The notes under the pieces are model-generated. The model saw only the letters and a list, made by a program, of their open reading frames with translations, did not search any database and was not told the DNA's origin. DNA of 64,000 nucleotides. Origin: Ga0077555 sp031367895. GTDB taxonomy: Bacteria; Pseudomonadota; Alphaproteobacteria; Rhizobiales; Hyphomicrobiaceae. The position numbers and the translations under genes were made by a program. The stretch covers positions 14,407 through 78,406 of the forward strand of contig JANLQP010000104.1 of NCBI GenBank assembly GCA_031367895.1. The letters run 5' to 3'. Positions within the stretch are counted from its first letter, which is position 1. The number at the start of each line of letters is the position of its first letter. This document shows positions 29,009-38,063 of the stretch, piece by piece.

Positions 29009-30012
29009 ACGGTGCCTCCGCGCGGATCGATCAGACCGTGGACAATATCGACAAGAAGATTAACCAGCATGAAAATCCCACCCGCATAAACGGTAAATCC
29101 CATGACGGCCGCATAGTCGGAATGCAGTATGGACTCGAAGGCGTAGGTGCCGATACCCGGCCACTGAAACACGGTCTCGATCACGACGGCGCCGGCCAGC
29201 AAAATGCCGAACAACAGCCCGATCTGCGTAACCGTTGAGGTCAGGGCGTTGCGCAGGACATACTTCCACACGATCAAGGCCTGCGGAATGCCGGTTGCCC
29301 GCTGGTAGTCGACGAACGGCCGCCCGAGCGTGTCGAGGACGCCGGCACGGGTGAAGCGGACGATGGTGGCGAGCGCTGGCACCGCGAGGGTGATTGCAGG
29401 CAGTGCCAGGTGGGCTAGTGCGCTCCAGAGCCGGTCGGGGCGCCCAGCGATCAGAGCATCGATGGTCATGAAACCGGTCACGGGCCTTGGCGGAAAGCCC
29501 GAGATGCGCCCTTGCAAGGGCAGCACGCCGAGCTTCATCGCGAACAACAATTGCAGGATCAGCGCCAGCCAGAAGCTGGCGATCGCCAATCCTGCCACCG
29601 AGGCGATGCGTAGGCCATGATCGATCCCTGAGTTGCGGCGGGTCGCGGAAACCACACCGAGCGGGATGCCGAACAATACGGCGATCAACATTGCCGCGAT
29701 CGTCAACTCGATGGTCGCCGGTAGCCGCGCCAGCAGATCGTCCGCAACTGGTCGCGTTGTGAACAGGCTCGTGCCGAGATCACCCTTAAGGAGCTGCCGG
29801 TAGTAATCGGCGAGTTGGATCGGCAGCGGCCTGTCGAGACCCAGCTTTACACGCAGCGCTTCGATCTGCGCGCGGCTCGCGGTCTCGCCGGCGATCAGAG
29901 CCACCGGATCCGACGGGATGACGCGGGAGATGAAGAAAACCACCGCAATCAATCCAGCCGCCGTCGGCACGAACCAGAACAGACGCTTGGCGATCAAGGC
30001 GAGGATGCGCAT
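29005..30012 (-). CDS. peptide ABC transporter permease, DppB type
   Basis: The 335-residue permease opens with KRLFWFVPTAAGLIAVVFFI and has PGDP-like RVIPSDPVALIAG, YYRQLLKGDLGTSLFTTRPV and the coupling loop YQRATGIPQALIVWKYVLRN, as expected for DppB. About six membrane helices are visible. It starts 64 bases behind the receptor gene and is coupled to the DppC-type gene. Confidence 0.95.
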   Translation of the reverse strand: MRILALIAKRLFWFVPTAAGLIAVVFFISRVIPSDPVALIAGETASRAQIEALRVKLGLDRPLPIQLADYYRQLLKGDLGTSLFTTRPVADDLLARLPATIELTIAAMLIAVLFGIPLGVVSATRRNSGIDHGLRIASVAGLAIASFWLALILQLLFAMKLGVLPLQGRISGFPPRPVTGFMTIDALIAGRPDRLWSALAHLALPAITLAVPALATIVRFTRAGVLDTLGRPFVDYQRATGIPQALIVWKYVLRNALTSTVTQIGLLFGILLAGAVVIETVFQWPGIGTYAFESILHSDYAAVMGFTVYAGGIFMLVNLLVDIVHGLIDPRGGTV

Positions 30013-30076
30013 GGGGTCGGCATTACTCCCTTATCGGACAACCCAAGCACTCGCCATCTTCGCCTGGCCCGAACGG

Positions 30077-31663
30077 TCATTCGTAGTAAGCCGTCCGCAT
30101 CTCCTGGGCGTTGCCGATCGGGCAGAACACGATGCCGGCAAGGTTTTTGGAATAGGGGCCGTACCACTTGGTATTGTAGATCCACAGTCCCGGCGCGTCA
30201 TCGACCACGATGCGCACCGCTTCCTCATAGAACTTGGCGCGCTCGGCCTGATCGGTCGCCTGCACGGCCTTGTCGAGGAGTTCATCGACCTTGGGGTTCT
30301 TGTAGTGGTGCGCGTTCTTGAAAGTGCCGGCGCCCGACGAATGGAACATCTCGCCGATCCAGTTGTGCGGGTCGGCGTAGTAGGTCGAGATCCAATAGAT
30401 CGAGATGTCGGGCGTCGTCTCAGGCTTGCCGAAACGCTCGACGATGGTCGGCCAGGGCGTGCCGACCACCTTCGATTGGATACCCATCTTCTGCAGTCCG
30501 TTCTGGAAGAGCTGGGCGGCCTGCTCGCTCTGGGCAAAACCGGTCAGGAAGTGGATTTCCAGCGGACGGTCGACCTTGGCCGATGCCTTGGCCAGTCCGG
30601 CCTTACCCTTCTCGATATCGAATACGTAGCCTTTAACGTCCTTCGGATTGCCCCAGATGGTATTGGGCAACGGCGTCGGATTGCGCTCGACCTGACCGCC
30701 GAGGATGTTCTTGTTGAAACCGTCGTAATCGAAAGCCTGGTTGAGCGCGCGGCGCACATCCGGGTCATTGAGCGGCGCGCGCGTCGTGTTGAACTGCATC
30801 ATCATGACACGCATGGATTCGGCTTCGAGCACCTTGGCCTTGCCCGACTCCTCGATGCGCTTCAACTGGTCGGTCTGCAGATAGCCGCCGATGCCGTTGA
30901 AATCACCCTTCATCAGCCCGAGCACCCGCGTATTGGTGTCCTTGACGCCGCGGAACTCGATTTCATCGATGAACTTCGGCCCCCAGCCCTTGAAATGGTC
31001 CGCATTGCGTGCGGCCACGAACCCGATGGCCGGATCGAACTGCGTGAGCTTGTAGGCACCCGAACCGGCGGCATTCTTCGACAGCCAAGCGGCGCCCCAG
31101 TCGTTGTTGGCCTCGTTCTTTTTGACCTGCGCGGCATTGACGATGTGGATCTCGGGTACGATGGCGAGGAAGATCGCCGACGGTTTCTTGAGCGTGAACT
31201 CGACCGTGTAGTCATCGATAGCCTTGGCCTTGCCGGGATCGATCATCGTCTTGAACAAGGACGCAGCGCCCTTGCCGAGCGCAAGGATGCGCTCGAGCGA
31301 GTAGACGACGTCGGCTGCCTTCACCTCGCTGCCATCGTGGAACTTGACGCCTTTGCGCATCTTGAATGTGTACGTGAGGCCATCCTTCGAGATGGCATGG
31401 CTCTCCGCGATCCACGGCTCGAGTTTGGCCGGGTTCGATTGCCACCGCATCAAACCGTCATAGACGTTGAGGCGCACGGCGATGCGGCCAACGTCGAAGG
31501 CCGCGTGCGGATCCATCGTGTCGTAGTCGCTCTCGTTGGCGAAGACGAAGCGGGTCTGCGCCACCGACGCTTGGCCGAGGCAACCAAGAAGCGCGAAGCT
31601 TGCAAGTCCCGCCAGGACTAGGCGACGCGCAATGCTGGTACCGATCGATCTCAGAATAGGCAT
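30077..31663 (-). CDS. ABC transporter substrate-binding protein, family 5 (DppA/OppA type)
   Basis: The 528-residue receptor has a signal region LVLAGLASFALLGCLGQASV that could be cleaved at an AxA site or at a lipobox-like LLGC. The mature chain shows the family-5 features YDTMDPHAAFDVGRIAVRLN, KMRKGVKFHDGSEVKAADVV and DPDVRRALNQAFDYDG. It binds peptides or similar amide-containing solutes. It is the first gene of the leftward operon, so the promoter should lie in 31664-31750. Confidence 0.95.
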   Translation of the reverse strand: MPILRSIGTSIARRLVLAGLASFALLGCLGQASVAQTRFVFANESDYDTMDPHAAFDVGRIAVRLNVYDGLMRWQSNPAKLEPWIAESHAISKDGLTYTFKMRKGVKFHDGSEVKAADVVYSLERILALGKGAASLFKTMIDPGKAKAIDDYTVEFTLKKPSAIFLAIVPEIHIVNAAQVKKNEANNDWGAAWLSKNAAGSGAYKLTQFDPAIGFVAARNADHFKGWGPKFIDEIEFRGVKDTNTRVLGLMKGDFNGIGGYLQTDQLKRIEESGKAKVLEAESMRVMMMQFNTTRAPLNDPDVRRALNQAFDYDGFNKNILGGQVERNPTPLPNTIWGNPKDVKGYVFDIEKGKAGLAKASAKVDRPLEIHFLTGFAQSEQAAQLFQNGLQKMGIQSKVVGTPWPTIVERFGKPETTPDISIYWISTYYADPHNWIGEMFHSSGAGTFKNAHHYKNPKVDELLDKAVQATDQAERAKFYEEAVRIVVDDAPGLWIYNTKWYGPYSKNLAGIVFCPIGNAQEMRTAYYE

Positions 31664-32246
31664 CCGTCCCTCCGTAGAGCCATATTAAGTGCCGAAAGCT
31701 GGTGCTGCACGCGCAAGCGGGCAGAAATGCCAAGCCCAGCAGACCGCAGTCATACTGCCCAGAAATGCTCCGTTGCGGCAAGCATTCCGGATGGCGCCAT
31801 TTGCGTCATGTGCCTGGCGAGTGCGGGCAGAGCCTCGAGCGGGCGGACCCGCATCGGGTTCAGCATCAACCAACATCCACCGGCTCAGGCCCAATGCCTT
31901 CTTGGCGGATGCGGGGTTGATCGCGTTTCATGGAGCCTGCCAAGCAGCGAGACGGTCTCGATGCAGGAACCACTGGCTCGAAGCCGTGTGCGGGAAACCG
32001 CCTGGCCGGCTCAGAGGGCGGGGTGGCGCGAGCCATCCCGACCACTATCATGGACGCATGGGGAGAGGGGACGCGCGTGCCGCACCGCTTCGCCCGCCGT
32101 AGCTTTGCCCAGCCGCGCGGCCCCCCAGCCCCGATTCCCGGCCACGCGCAAGCGCTTCCTGGCGCGCCTGTGCATAGCGGGGACGAGTGTGGCCAATTCG
32201 GGCTTGACGGCCGGGGTGGGGCCCGAATCGTTTTAAGCCTCTGGCC
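31664..32246. other. 583-base intergenic region between the receptor gene and dnaB
   Basis: This gap separates divergent genes and should hold the promoter of the peptide-transporter operon on the left and of dnaB on the right. Apart from the intron-like structure at 31975-32050 I see no coding sequence with family resemblance. Several long frames are open on both strands, but their translations are Arg/Pro/Ala-rich with no motif. Confidence 0.5.
31975..32050 (+). other. candidate group II intron 3'-end remnant (domains V and VI)
   Basis: AGCCG...GCGG-GAAA-CCGC...CGGCT (31982-32012) forms a two-part hairpin with a GAAA tetraloop and an internal bulge, as in domain V. Just after it, GGGGTGGC-GCGA-GCCATCCC (32020-32039) is a perfect 8-pair hairpin with one G-T wobble and a GCGA loop, followed by GACCACTATC, as in domain VI and the 3' splice end. 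The lead-in GGAACCACTGGCTCGAAGCC resembles sequence I recall ahead of domain V in alphaproteobacterial introns. No reverse transcriptase remains nearby, so it would be a dead fragment. Confidence 0.5.
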
Positions 32247-33758
32247 ATGGCACAAGAGCTCACCAAATCGCCTCCCCCGCGCGCAAGCGCCGCCGAAGAA
32301 ACGCAGACGTTCCGCGCGGCACCGCACAACATCGAGGCCGAGCAGGCGTTGCTCGGCGCGATTCTCGTCAACAACGAGGCGCACGACCGCGTTTCGGGGT
32401 TCCTTGACCCCGGTCACTTCTTCGATCCGCTACATGCCCAGATCTACGAGACCGCAGCGAAACTGATCGCGGCTGGCAAACAAGCCAATCCGATCACGCT
32501 GCGCACGTTCTTCGAGAACAGCGAGCCGATCGACCAGACGACGACAGTACCGCAATATCTCGGCAGGCTCTCGGCCAACGCGACGACGGTGATCAACGCG
32601 CGCGACTACGGCCGTACGATCTACGACCTCGGCATCCGCCGCCAGCTGATCGTGATCGGCGAGGACATGGTCAACGGTGCCTATGACAGCACCGTCGATC
32701 AGCCTCCGGACGAGCAGATCGAGGACGCCGAGAACCGCCTCTATTCGCTCGCCGAGAACGGCAAGTACGGCCAGGGCTTCATGGGCTTCAATACGGCCCT
32801 GACACATGCCATCGACATGGCGAACAACGCCTACCAGCGCCAGGGTGGCCTCTCCGGCATCTCGACGGGGTTGCGCGACCTCGACGGCAAGATGGGCGGC
32901 CTGCAGCATTCGGACTTGATCGTCCTCGCCGGTCGTCCCTCGATGGGCAAGACCGCGCTCGTCACCAACATCGCCTACAACGTCGCCAAGGCCCACCGCA
33001 CAGAAAGGCAGGCCGATGGCTCCGACAAGGCGGTCGAGGGCGCGGTGGTCGGCTTCTTCTCGCTCGAAATGTCGGCCGAACAGCTCGCAACTCGTATTCT
33101 CGCCGAGCAGGCCGAGATCTCGTCGGAGAAGATCCGCCGCGGGATGATCGACGAGGACGAGTTCAAGCGTCTCGTCTCCGCCTCGCAGGAAATGGCGAAG
33201 GTGCCGCTCTTCATCGACCAGACCGGCGGCATCTCGATCGCACAGCTTTCGGCGCGCGCGCGCAAGCTGAAGCGCCAGCACGGCCTCGGCCTGCTGATCG
33301 TCGACTATCTCCAGCTGCTCTCGGGCTCGTCGAAGAGTTCACAGGGCGGCCGCGTGCAGGAAATCACGGAAATCACGACCGGCCTGAAGGCGCTCGCCAA
33401 GGAATTACAGGTGCCGGTGATCGCGCTCTCGCAGCTCTCGCGTCAGGTCGAGCAGCGCGAGGACAAACGCCCACAGCTTTCCGACCTGCGTGAATCCGGG
33501 TCGATCGAGCAGGACGCCGACGTCGTGATCTTCGTTTTCCGCGAGGAGTACTACGTCGAGCGCACCAAACCCCAGGAGGGAACGGCAGAGTTCCAGGAGT
33601 GGATGGCCAAGATGCAGATTGTCTCCGGCAAGGCCGAGGTGATCATCGGCAAGCAGCGTCACGGACCCGTCGGTACCGTCACGCTGGCGTTCGAGGGCCA
33701 GTACACGCGCTTCTCGAACCTGGCACAGGATCAGTATCTGCCCGAACGCCACGAGTAG
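32247..33758 (+). CDS. dnaB: replicative DNA helicase DnaB
   Basis: The 503-residue protein is the hexameric 5'-3' helicase of the replication fork. The N-terminal domain (AAPHNIEAEQALLGAILVNN) is followed by the RecA-like motor with Walker A GRPSMGKT at residues 229-236, Walker B LLIVDYLQLL, and LRESGSIEQDADVVIFVFRE. It has a 20-residue N-terminal extension before the conserved start. It stands alone on the plus strand with convergent genes downstream. Confidence 0.99.
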   Translation: MAQELTKSPPPRASAAEETQTFRAAPHNIEAEQALLGAILVNNEAHDRVSGFLDPGHFFDPLHAQIYETAAKLIAAGKQANPITLRTFFENSEPIDQTTTVPQYLGRLSANATTVINARDYGRTIYDLGIRRQLIVIGEDMVNGAYDSTVDQPPDEQIEDAENRLYSLAENGKYGQGFMGFNTALTHAIDMANNAYQRQGGLSGISTGLRDLDGKMGGLQHSDLIVLAGRPSMGKTALVTNIAYNVAKAHRTERQADGSDKAVEGAVVGFFSLEMSAEQLATRILAEQAEISSEKIRRGMIDEDEFKRLVSASQEMAKVPLFIDQTGGISIAQLSARARKLKRQHGLGLLIVDYLQLLSGSSKSSQGGRVQEITEITTGLKALAKELQVPVIALSQLSRQVEQREDKRPQLSDLRESGSIEQDADVVIFVFREEYYVERTKPQEGTAEFQEWMAKMQIVSGKAEVIIGKQRHGPVGTVTLAFEGQYTRFSNLAQDQYLPERHE

Positions 33759-33779
33759 AATCCGCGCGTTGGTCCGCCT

Positions 33780-34511
33780 CTAAATCTCGTAGAGCCCTTT
33801 GGCTCGATACAACCCGGCCGTCGCCGGACCTGAGATCGCGCCCAGGAATTGCCGGGCACGTTCGACGTTTCCCGACGCGAAGATGCCGCCGGAGAAGATC
33901 AGGTCGTCCTGAATCTCGGGTGGCAGCGGGCCGAGGATGTCGACATCAGGCACTGCCATCAGCTCGCTCACCTGTTGCACCGCGAGCGCGGCGCGGCCGT
34001 CTTTCAGCAATTCGCCGGTGAAGCCCGCCGGAATGACCGTCGCCTTGGCGTCGACCATCTGCCGCAAGCCCAGCCGGTCCAGCACACCCGCGAAGAAGAT
34101 ACCGCTGGCGCCAGCCTTGGAGTAGGCGATCGACGGCGTCGCTTTGAGCAATGCCGTCACCGCCGCCGTGCTCGATATGTCCGGCCGTGCTGCGCCTTTC
34201 GGTACCGCGAGACCAACCTGAGAGCGGGCGAGATCGACCCGGCTGCCCTTGGCGAGGACGCCCGAGGCCATCAGTGTGTCGACCGCCTCAGACGTCAGCA
34301 GCGCGACGTCGCCGGTCTCTCCCGCAGCAATGCGCTTCACCAGCATCGCCGTCGGATCGAAGCTGGCATCGACTTTGACGCCAGCCTCCTTCTCGAAGCG
34401 CGGCAACAGCACCTCGAGCACGCCCTTGACGCCGAGCGTGCTCAACACTTTCAACGTGCCCACCTGCGACGAGCCCACCTTCGACGAGACCGGCTGCGCT
34501 GTCCCGCTCAC
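33780..34511 (-). CDS. ModA-like substrate-binding protein lacking a signal peptide
   Basis: The 243-residue protein has the SBP fold of ModA/family-11 receptors: LKVLSTLGVKGVLEVLLPRF, DPTAMLVKRIAAGETGDVAL, and SIAYSKAGASGIFFAGVLDR. No signal peptide or membrane anchor precedes it (MSGTAQPVSSKVGSSQVGT), so it would stay in the cytoplasm unless the start is wrong. The start overlaps the amidohydrolase stop by four bases, so the two are translated together. No ABC permease or ATPase is adjacent. A ligand-sensing role is possible; the ligand is unknown. Confidence 0.8.
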   Translation of the reverse strand: MSGTAQPVSSKVGSSQVGTLKVLSTLGVKGVLEVLLPRFEKEAGVKVDASFDPTAMLVKRIAAGETGDVALLTSEAVDTLMASGVLAKGSRVDLARSQVGLAVPKGAARPDISSTAAVTALLKATPSIAYSKAGASGIFFAGVLDRLGLRQMVDAKATVIPAGFTGELLKDGRAALAVQQVSELMAVPDVDILGPLPPEIQDDLIFSGGIFASGNVERARQFLGAISGPATAGLYRAKGLYEI

Positions 34512-36040
34512 GAGAAAATTCCGTGGTTGAAGGTTTGGCCCGGCGACGGCGCGACATAGCCGTAGCGCAGGTTCGAGCGGCCCTCCCCGCTCTTCTCGTA
34601 GTCGGCTTTCAGCGTCGCAAACCGATCGGTTGACAGTTCCGCGCGCTTTTGTGGCGTGACATCGTAGAGGCGGGCATTGTTCTCGCCGAAGATGGCGCGC
34701 TTCACCGGGCTGTCAGGGCCGCCGAGCGGCTTGAAGCCGAACTTCTTCTGCATATCGGCTGGGATCTCGAGCCGGCGCAGCCCCTCGATCTGCCACTGCG
34801 GCGAGCCGGTCCAAACTGCGTCCGTGCCCCAGTTGACGTGATCGGCGCCGAGGCCCTTGATCAGGATGCCCATCAGCGCGGCGCAGACGCGCGGCTGTGC
34901 GATGAGTGTCGTTGCGAACAATTGCCCGACGTCGCCGTAGACGTTTTTCACGCCGTATTGCGCGGGGATATCCGCGAGGTCGCTGGTCCAGGAGACGCGG
35001 CCCGTGCGCTCGAATTCGGCAAGTGCCACCGCTGGATCGCCGCCGACGTGGCGGTAGGCCGAGTGGTAGATGACGAAATTCAGCTGCGGCCAGTCCTTCG
35101 CGGCTTGGCCGACGTCGTCGACCGCGCAGAAACCGCGCAGGTGCGGGAACTGCTTTTCCACCGATGGCGCGAACAGGCCTTTGTGGATGCAGACATTCTT
35201 GACGCCCGCCTTCACCATCTTCTCGTAACCCTTGTAGGCGACCTTCTCGTCGTCGAGCCGCCACGGGAACCTGCTGGTTGCCTTGTGCGTGTTGTCGCCG
35301 ATCGTGTAGCCCTTGGCCGAATTGGGCTTCAGCGCGAGGCCGGCATCGAGCTTGTCGAGCCAGCCGTCCTGGCCGGGCGTAAAGATGATGTGCGACATCA
35401 ATCGTGTCGTGCCGCCGGCTTCCTTGTTCACCTTTTCGCGCGCCGCCGCCATCTGCTCGTTCGTCAGGAACCAGTCGGCCTCGGTGTCCGACGGGGCGGA
35501 CGAGATCAGCGCGATCTTGGTGTCGCTGTCGAGGAACATCTCCTTCATGTAGTTGGCGTACTTCAGGTCCTCGATCGTCTGCTCCTTCTCGGCGAGCTTC
35601 TTGTTCCAGCCGGCCTTGCCGACGGAGTTGCGCATGTTGACGAAGTTGGTGATGCGGGTGTCGTCGCGCAGGAAATGCGTGTGCATGTCCATGATGAACT
35701 GACCCTTCAACACGTCGGCGCGCGCCTGGGCTTGGGCCGGTGTGGCGGCCTCGGCGGCGCCGACTTCGAAGATGTCGCCATAGACCTGGTTCATCGCCAG
35801 GAACGAGGCGGCCATGCCTGAAGCCGTCTGGAAGAAGCGGCGGCGATCGAGGCCCTGCTTTTTGCCGAGGTCGTCGGCCATGGCGAGGAGGCGGGCTTCC
35901 ACCTCCTTCTGTTTGCCGTTCTGCGGATCGGGGTAGTACTCGTCGCTGGAAACCATCTGGGTCGGGATCGGCGTGCGCTCCTGCACGAGTTCCGACGGCA
36001 TCAGCCCGGCGATTTCGTCATCCGACAGCAAGCCACTCAT
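34508..36040 (-). CDS. amidohydrolase-2 (ACMSD-like) family protein with internal Tat-like segment
   Basis: The 510-residue protein carries a TIM-barrel amidohydrolase: MDMHTHFL as the first metal motif, VCIHKGLFAP, FVIYHSAYRHVGGDP, and NWGTDAVWTGSPQWQIEGL with the catalytic Asp. Ahead of it, near residue 66, is a twin-arginine-like segment RRRFFQTASGMAASFLAM, which suggests export through Tat from an unusually long N-region. Family members decarboxylate or hydrolyse aromatic and carboxylate substrates. It is divergent from a GntR regulator, its likely controller. Confidence 0.88.
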   Translation of the reverse strand: MSGLLSDDEIAGLMPSELVQERTPIPTQMVSSDEYYPDPQNGKQKEVEARLLAMADDLGKKQGLDRRRFFQTASGMAASFLAMNQVYGDIFEVGAAEAATPAQAQARADVLKGQFIMDMHTHFLRDDTRITNFVNMRNSVGKAGWNKKLAEKEQTIEDLKYANYMKEMFLDSDTKIALISSAPSDTEADWFLTNEQMAAAREKVNKEAGGTTRLMSHIIFTPGQDGWLDKLDAGLALKPNSAKGYTIGDNTHKATSRFPWRLDDEKVAYKGYEKMVKAGVKNVCIHKGLFAPSVEKQFPHLRGFCAVDDVGQAAKDWPQLNFVIYHSAYRHVGGDPAVALAEFERTGRVSWTSDLADIPAQYGVKNVYGDVGQLFATTLIAQPRVCAALMGILIKGLGADHVNWGTDAVWTGSPQWQIEGLRRLEIPADMQKKFGFKPLGGPDSPVKRAIFGENNARLYDVTPQKRAELSTDRFATLKADYEKSGEGRSNLRYGYVAPSPGQTFNHGIFS

Positions 36041-36109
36041 TGCATTTCTCCCGAAAACGCCGATCTAAGGTTGCGACCATCCTCTTCAAGAACAAGAAAC
36101 GGCAGGCTA

Positions 36110-36142
36110 CCACCACATTCCCTGGGACCGGAAGTGTGGTGG
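36110..36142. promoter_or_regulatory. inverted repeat between divergent amidohydrolase and GntR genes
   Basis: CCACCACATTCC and GGAAGTGTGGTGG are near-perfect inverted copies (one extra base) around an 8-base spacer. The position, about 70 bases upstream of the amidohydrolase start and 155 bases upstream of the regulator start, suits an operator for the FCD-type regulator. It is larger than a typical GntR half-site, so a plain hairpin is also possible. Confidence 0.45.
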
Positions 36143-36295
36143 ATGCGCGGTGGGCGCCCTGCACTCTGCTGCTTGACGGATGGTCTGTGATCGGCAACAT
36201 GGCATGACATGGCGAAGGCCATCGACAAAACCGCTCCGTCCGTTATGCCTCCGCTCTATTTTCACGTTTTCAATCCCAATCGATAACAGACCTGC

Positions 36296-37018
36296 ATGGC
36301 TACCCATTCATCGAAGACACCCACTCGTAAACCACGACGTTCCGTCAATCCAGATGCCGCCGCTGTCACAGCCACCGACCACGCCTACGCCGAGATCAAG
36401 CGCCGCATCAACGCCAATGAGTTGCGCGCCGGCATGGTCGTCAAGCAGGACGTGCTGGCGAAAATGCTGGAGTTGAGCCGAACGCCAGTACGCGAGGCAT
36501 TGATCCGCATCGCCGAGGAAGGCCTCGTCGAGCTCCGGCCGCGCTATGGCGTGCTGATCCGACCGTTCACGCTGGACGAGCTTGCGGCCACCTACGACGT
36601 GCTGATGGTGCTCGAGGCGCATGCGGCTCGGCGCGTTGCTGAGCAAGGCGCCACACGCGAAGTGCTGGCAGCGCTCGAAGCGGCGCAAACGGTCATGGAG
36701 TCGGCGGTCGCGACGCAGGATATCGCGGCCTGGGTCAAGGCGGATGAATCGTTTCACAGGTTGCTGGCCAAGGAGTGCGGCAACGCTCAGCTGTGCAAGA
36801 TCGTGCACGGGCTTTGGGACCGGCTGAAACGGGTTCGCAACCAGATCCAGAGGCATCGTGCGATCTCAGTGGCGGCGAACCGGGAACACGCGAACCTCAT
36901 TCACGCCATCCGCCGGCGCAATGCCGGGCGCGCGTTCGACGTGCAGTTGCAGCATCGGGTCCGTGGCACGGCCGGCATGCTCGAATTGTTGAACAACCAA
37001 GGCTTCAAGGAGATCTGA
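36296..37018 (+). CDS. GntR-family transcriptional regulator with FCD domain
   Basis: The 240-residue protein has an N-terminal winged helix (AYAEIKRRINANELRAGMVV, then MLELSRTPVREALIRIAEEG) and a C-terminal helical FCD domain with DESFHRLLAKECGN and HANLIHAIRRRN, whose histidines would bind a metal and a carboxylate ligand. Such regulators usually repress neighbouring catabolic genes. The divergent amidohydrolase, and possibly the paa genes 245 bases downstream, are likely targets; this is inference. Confidence 0.93.
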   Translation: MATHSSKTPTRKPRRSVNPDAAAVTATDHAYAEIKRRINANELRAGMVVKQDVLAKMLELSRTPVREALIRIAEEGLVELRPRYGVLIRPFTLDELAATYDVLMVLEAHAARRVAEQGATREVLAALEAAQTVMESAVATQDIAAWVKADESFHRLLAKECGNAQLCKIVHGLWDRLKRVRNQIQRHRAISVAANREHANLIHAIRRRNAGRAFDVQLQHRVRGTAGMLELLNNQGFKEI

Positions 37019-37262
37019 AGCGACGGGTGGTCAGTGCGGCCGGTACCCCATTCCCCGGCTGAGAATAATCCCTAGCCAAGTTCGGGAGCCAGCTGTCTAG
37101 ACCGGTAGAAACCGCTTGACGCACCCCAAGCCCGCATTTTCGACGTTTGTGGCAGGTCGCAATCTTTCAGCCCGGGAATAAGCCGATATATGTCCGGTGG
37201 ACGGGTCGCTGTCGCCGACGCACAATGCCCGCGCGAGGTCGTAAGGATTGACGGAGGCGGAC

Positions 37263-38054
37263 ATGGCAGGTGAGACGGTGCTGGTCACCAGGACGGGCGG
37301 TATTACGCGGCTGACGCTGAACCGGCCGGAACGGCTCAATGCGCTGAACCAATCGCTGTACGAGGCGATGATGGCGGCGCTCGCCGACGCTGCCCGCGAG
37401 GAGACCTGTCGTGTCGTCGTGCTGACGGGCGCCGGCCGCGCCTTCTGCGCCGGCCAGGACCTCTCCGACGAGGTCTACAGCAAGACAGGACCACAGCCGG
37501 ATCTCGGCCCCGTACTCGACCGCTACAACGGCATGATCGAACGCATGCGCGGGCTGGGTAAACCCATCGTCTGCGCCGTCAACGGGATCGCGGCCGGCGG
37601 CGGGGCGAGTCTGGCGCTCGCCTGCGACATCGTCATCGCCAAGAAGTCCGCGAGCTTCCTGCAGGCCTTCGCCAAGATCGGGTTGGTGCCGGATTGCGGT
37701 GGTACGTATTTCCTGCCGCGTCTCATCGGCGAAGCCCGCGCCAAGGGGCTGTCGCTTCTGGCCGAACCGTTGAAGGCGGAGCAGGCCGAAGCCTGGGGGC
37801 TGATCTGGAAGGCGGTCGACGACGACAAATTCGAGGCCGAGACGGCGGCGATCGCCGGCCGCCTCGCGGAGGCGGCGACATATGCGCTCGGGCTGACCAA
37901 GGCAGCGTTGCAGGCTTCGCTCGACAACGATCTTTCGACCCAGTTGCGGCTCGAGCGGGATGTGCAGCGCAAGGCCGGCCGTTCGCCCGATTACGTCGAG
38001 GGCGTCGGCGCGTTCCAGGCGAAGCGGCCAGCGCGCTTCACCGGCAACGGTTGA
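37263..38054 (+). CDS. paaG: enoyl-CoA hydratase/isomerase, PaaG-like
   Basis: The 263-residue crotonase-fold protein shows FCAGQDLSDEVY (residues 61-72) and GIAAGGGASLALACDIVI, the oxyanion-hole segments, and the PDCGGTYFLPRLIG catalytic loop. The FCAGQDL signature, together with paaI and paaK downstream, points to PaaG, which isomerises ring-epoxyphenylacetyl-CoA to an oxepin. ATG 37263 follows a GGAGG site. paaI begins 9 bases after its stop. Confidence 0.87.
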   Translation: MAGETVLVTRTGGITRLTLNRPERLNALNQSLYEAMMAALADAAREETCRVVVLTGAGRAFCAGQDLSDEVYSKTGPQPDLGPVLDRYNGMIERMRGLGKPIVCAVNGIAAGGGASLALACDIVIAKKSASFLQAFAKIGLVPDCGGTYFLPRLIGEARAKGLSLLAEPLKAEQAEAWGLIWKAVDDDKFEAETAAIAGRLAEAATYALGLTKAALQASLDNDLSTQLRLERDVQRKAGRSPDYVEGVGAFQAKRPARFTGNG

Positions 38055-38063
38055 GCAGCACCG

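Noticed and set aside
31689..32102. Plus-strand 137-codon frame before dnaB
   Set aside because: Arg/Ala/Pro-rich, no motif, and it crosses the structured intron-like hairpins; not credible as coding.
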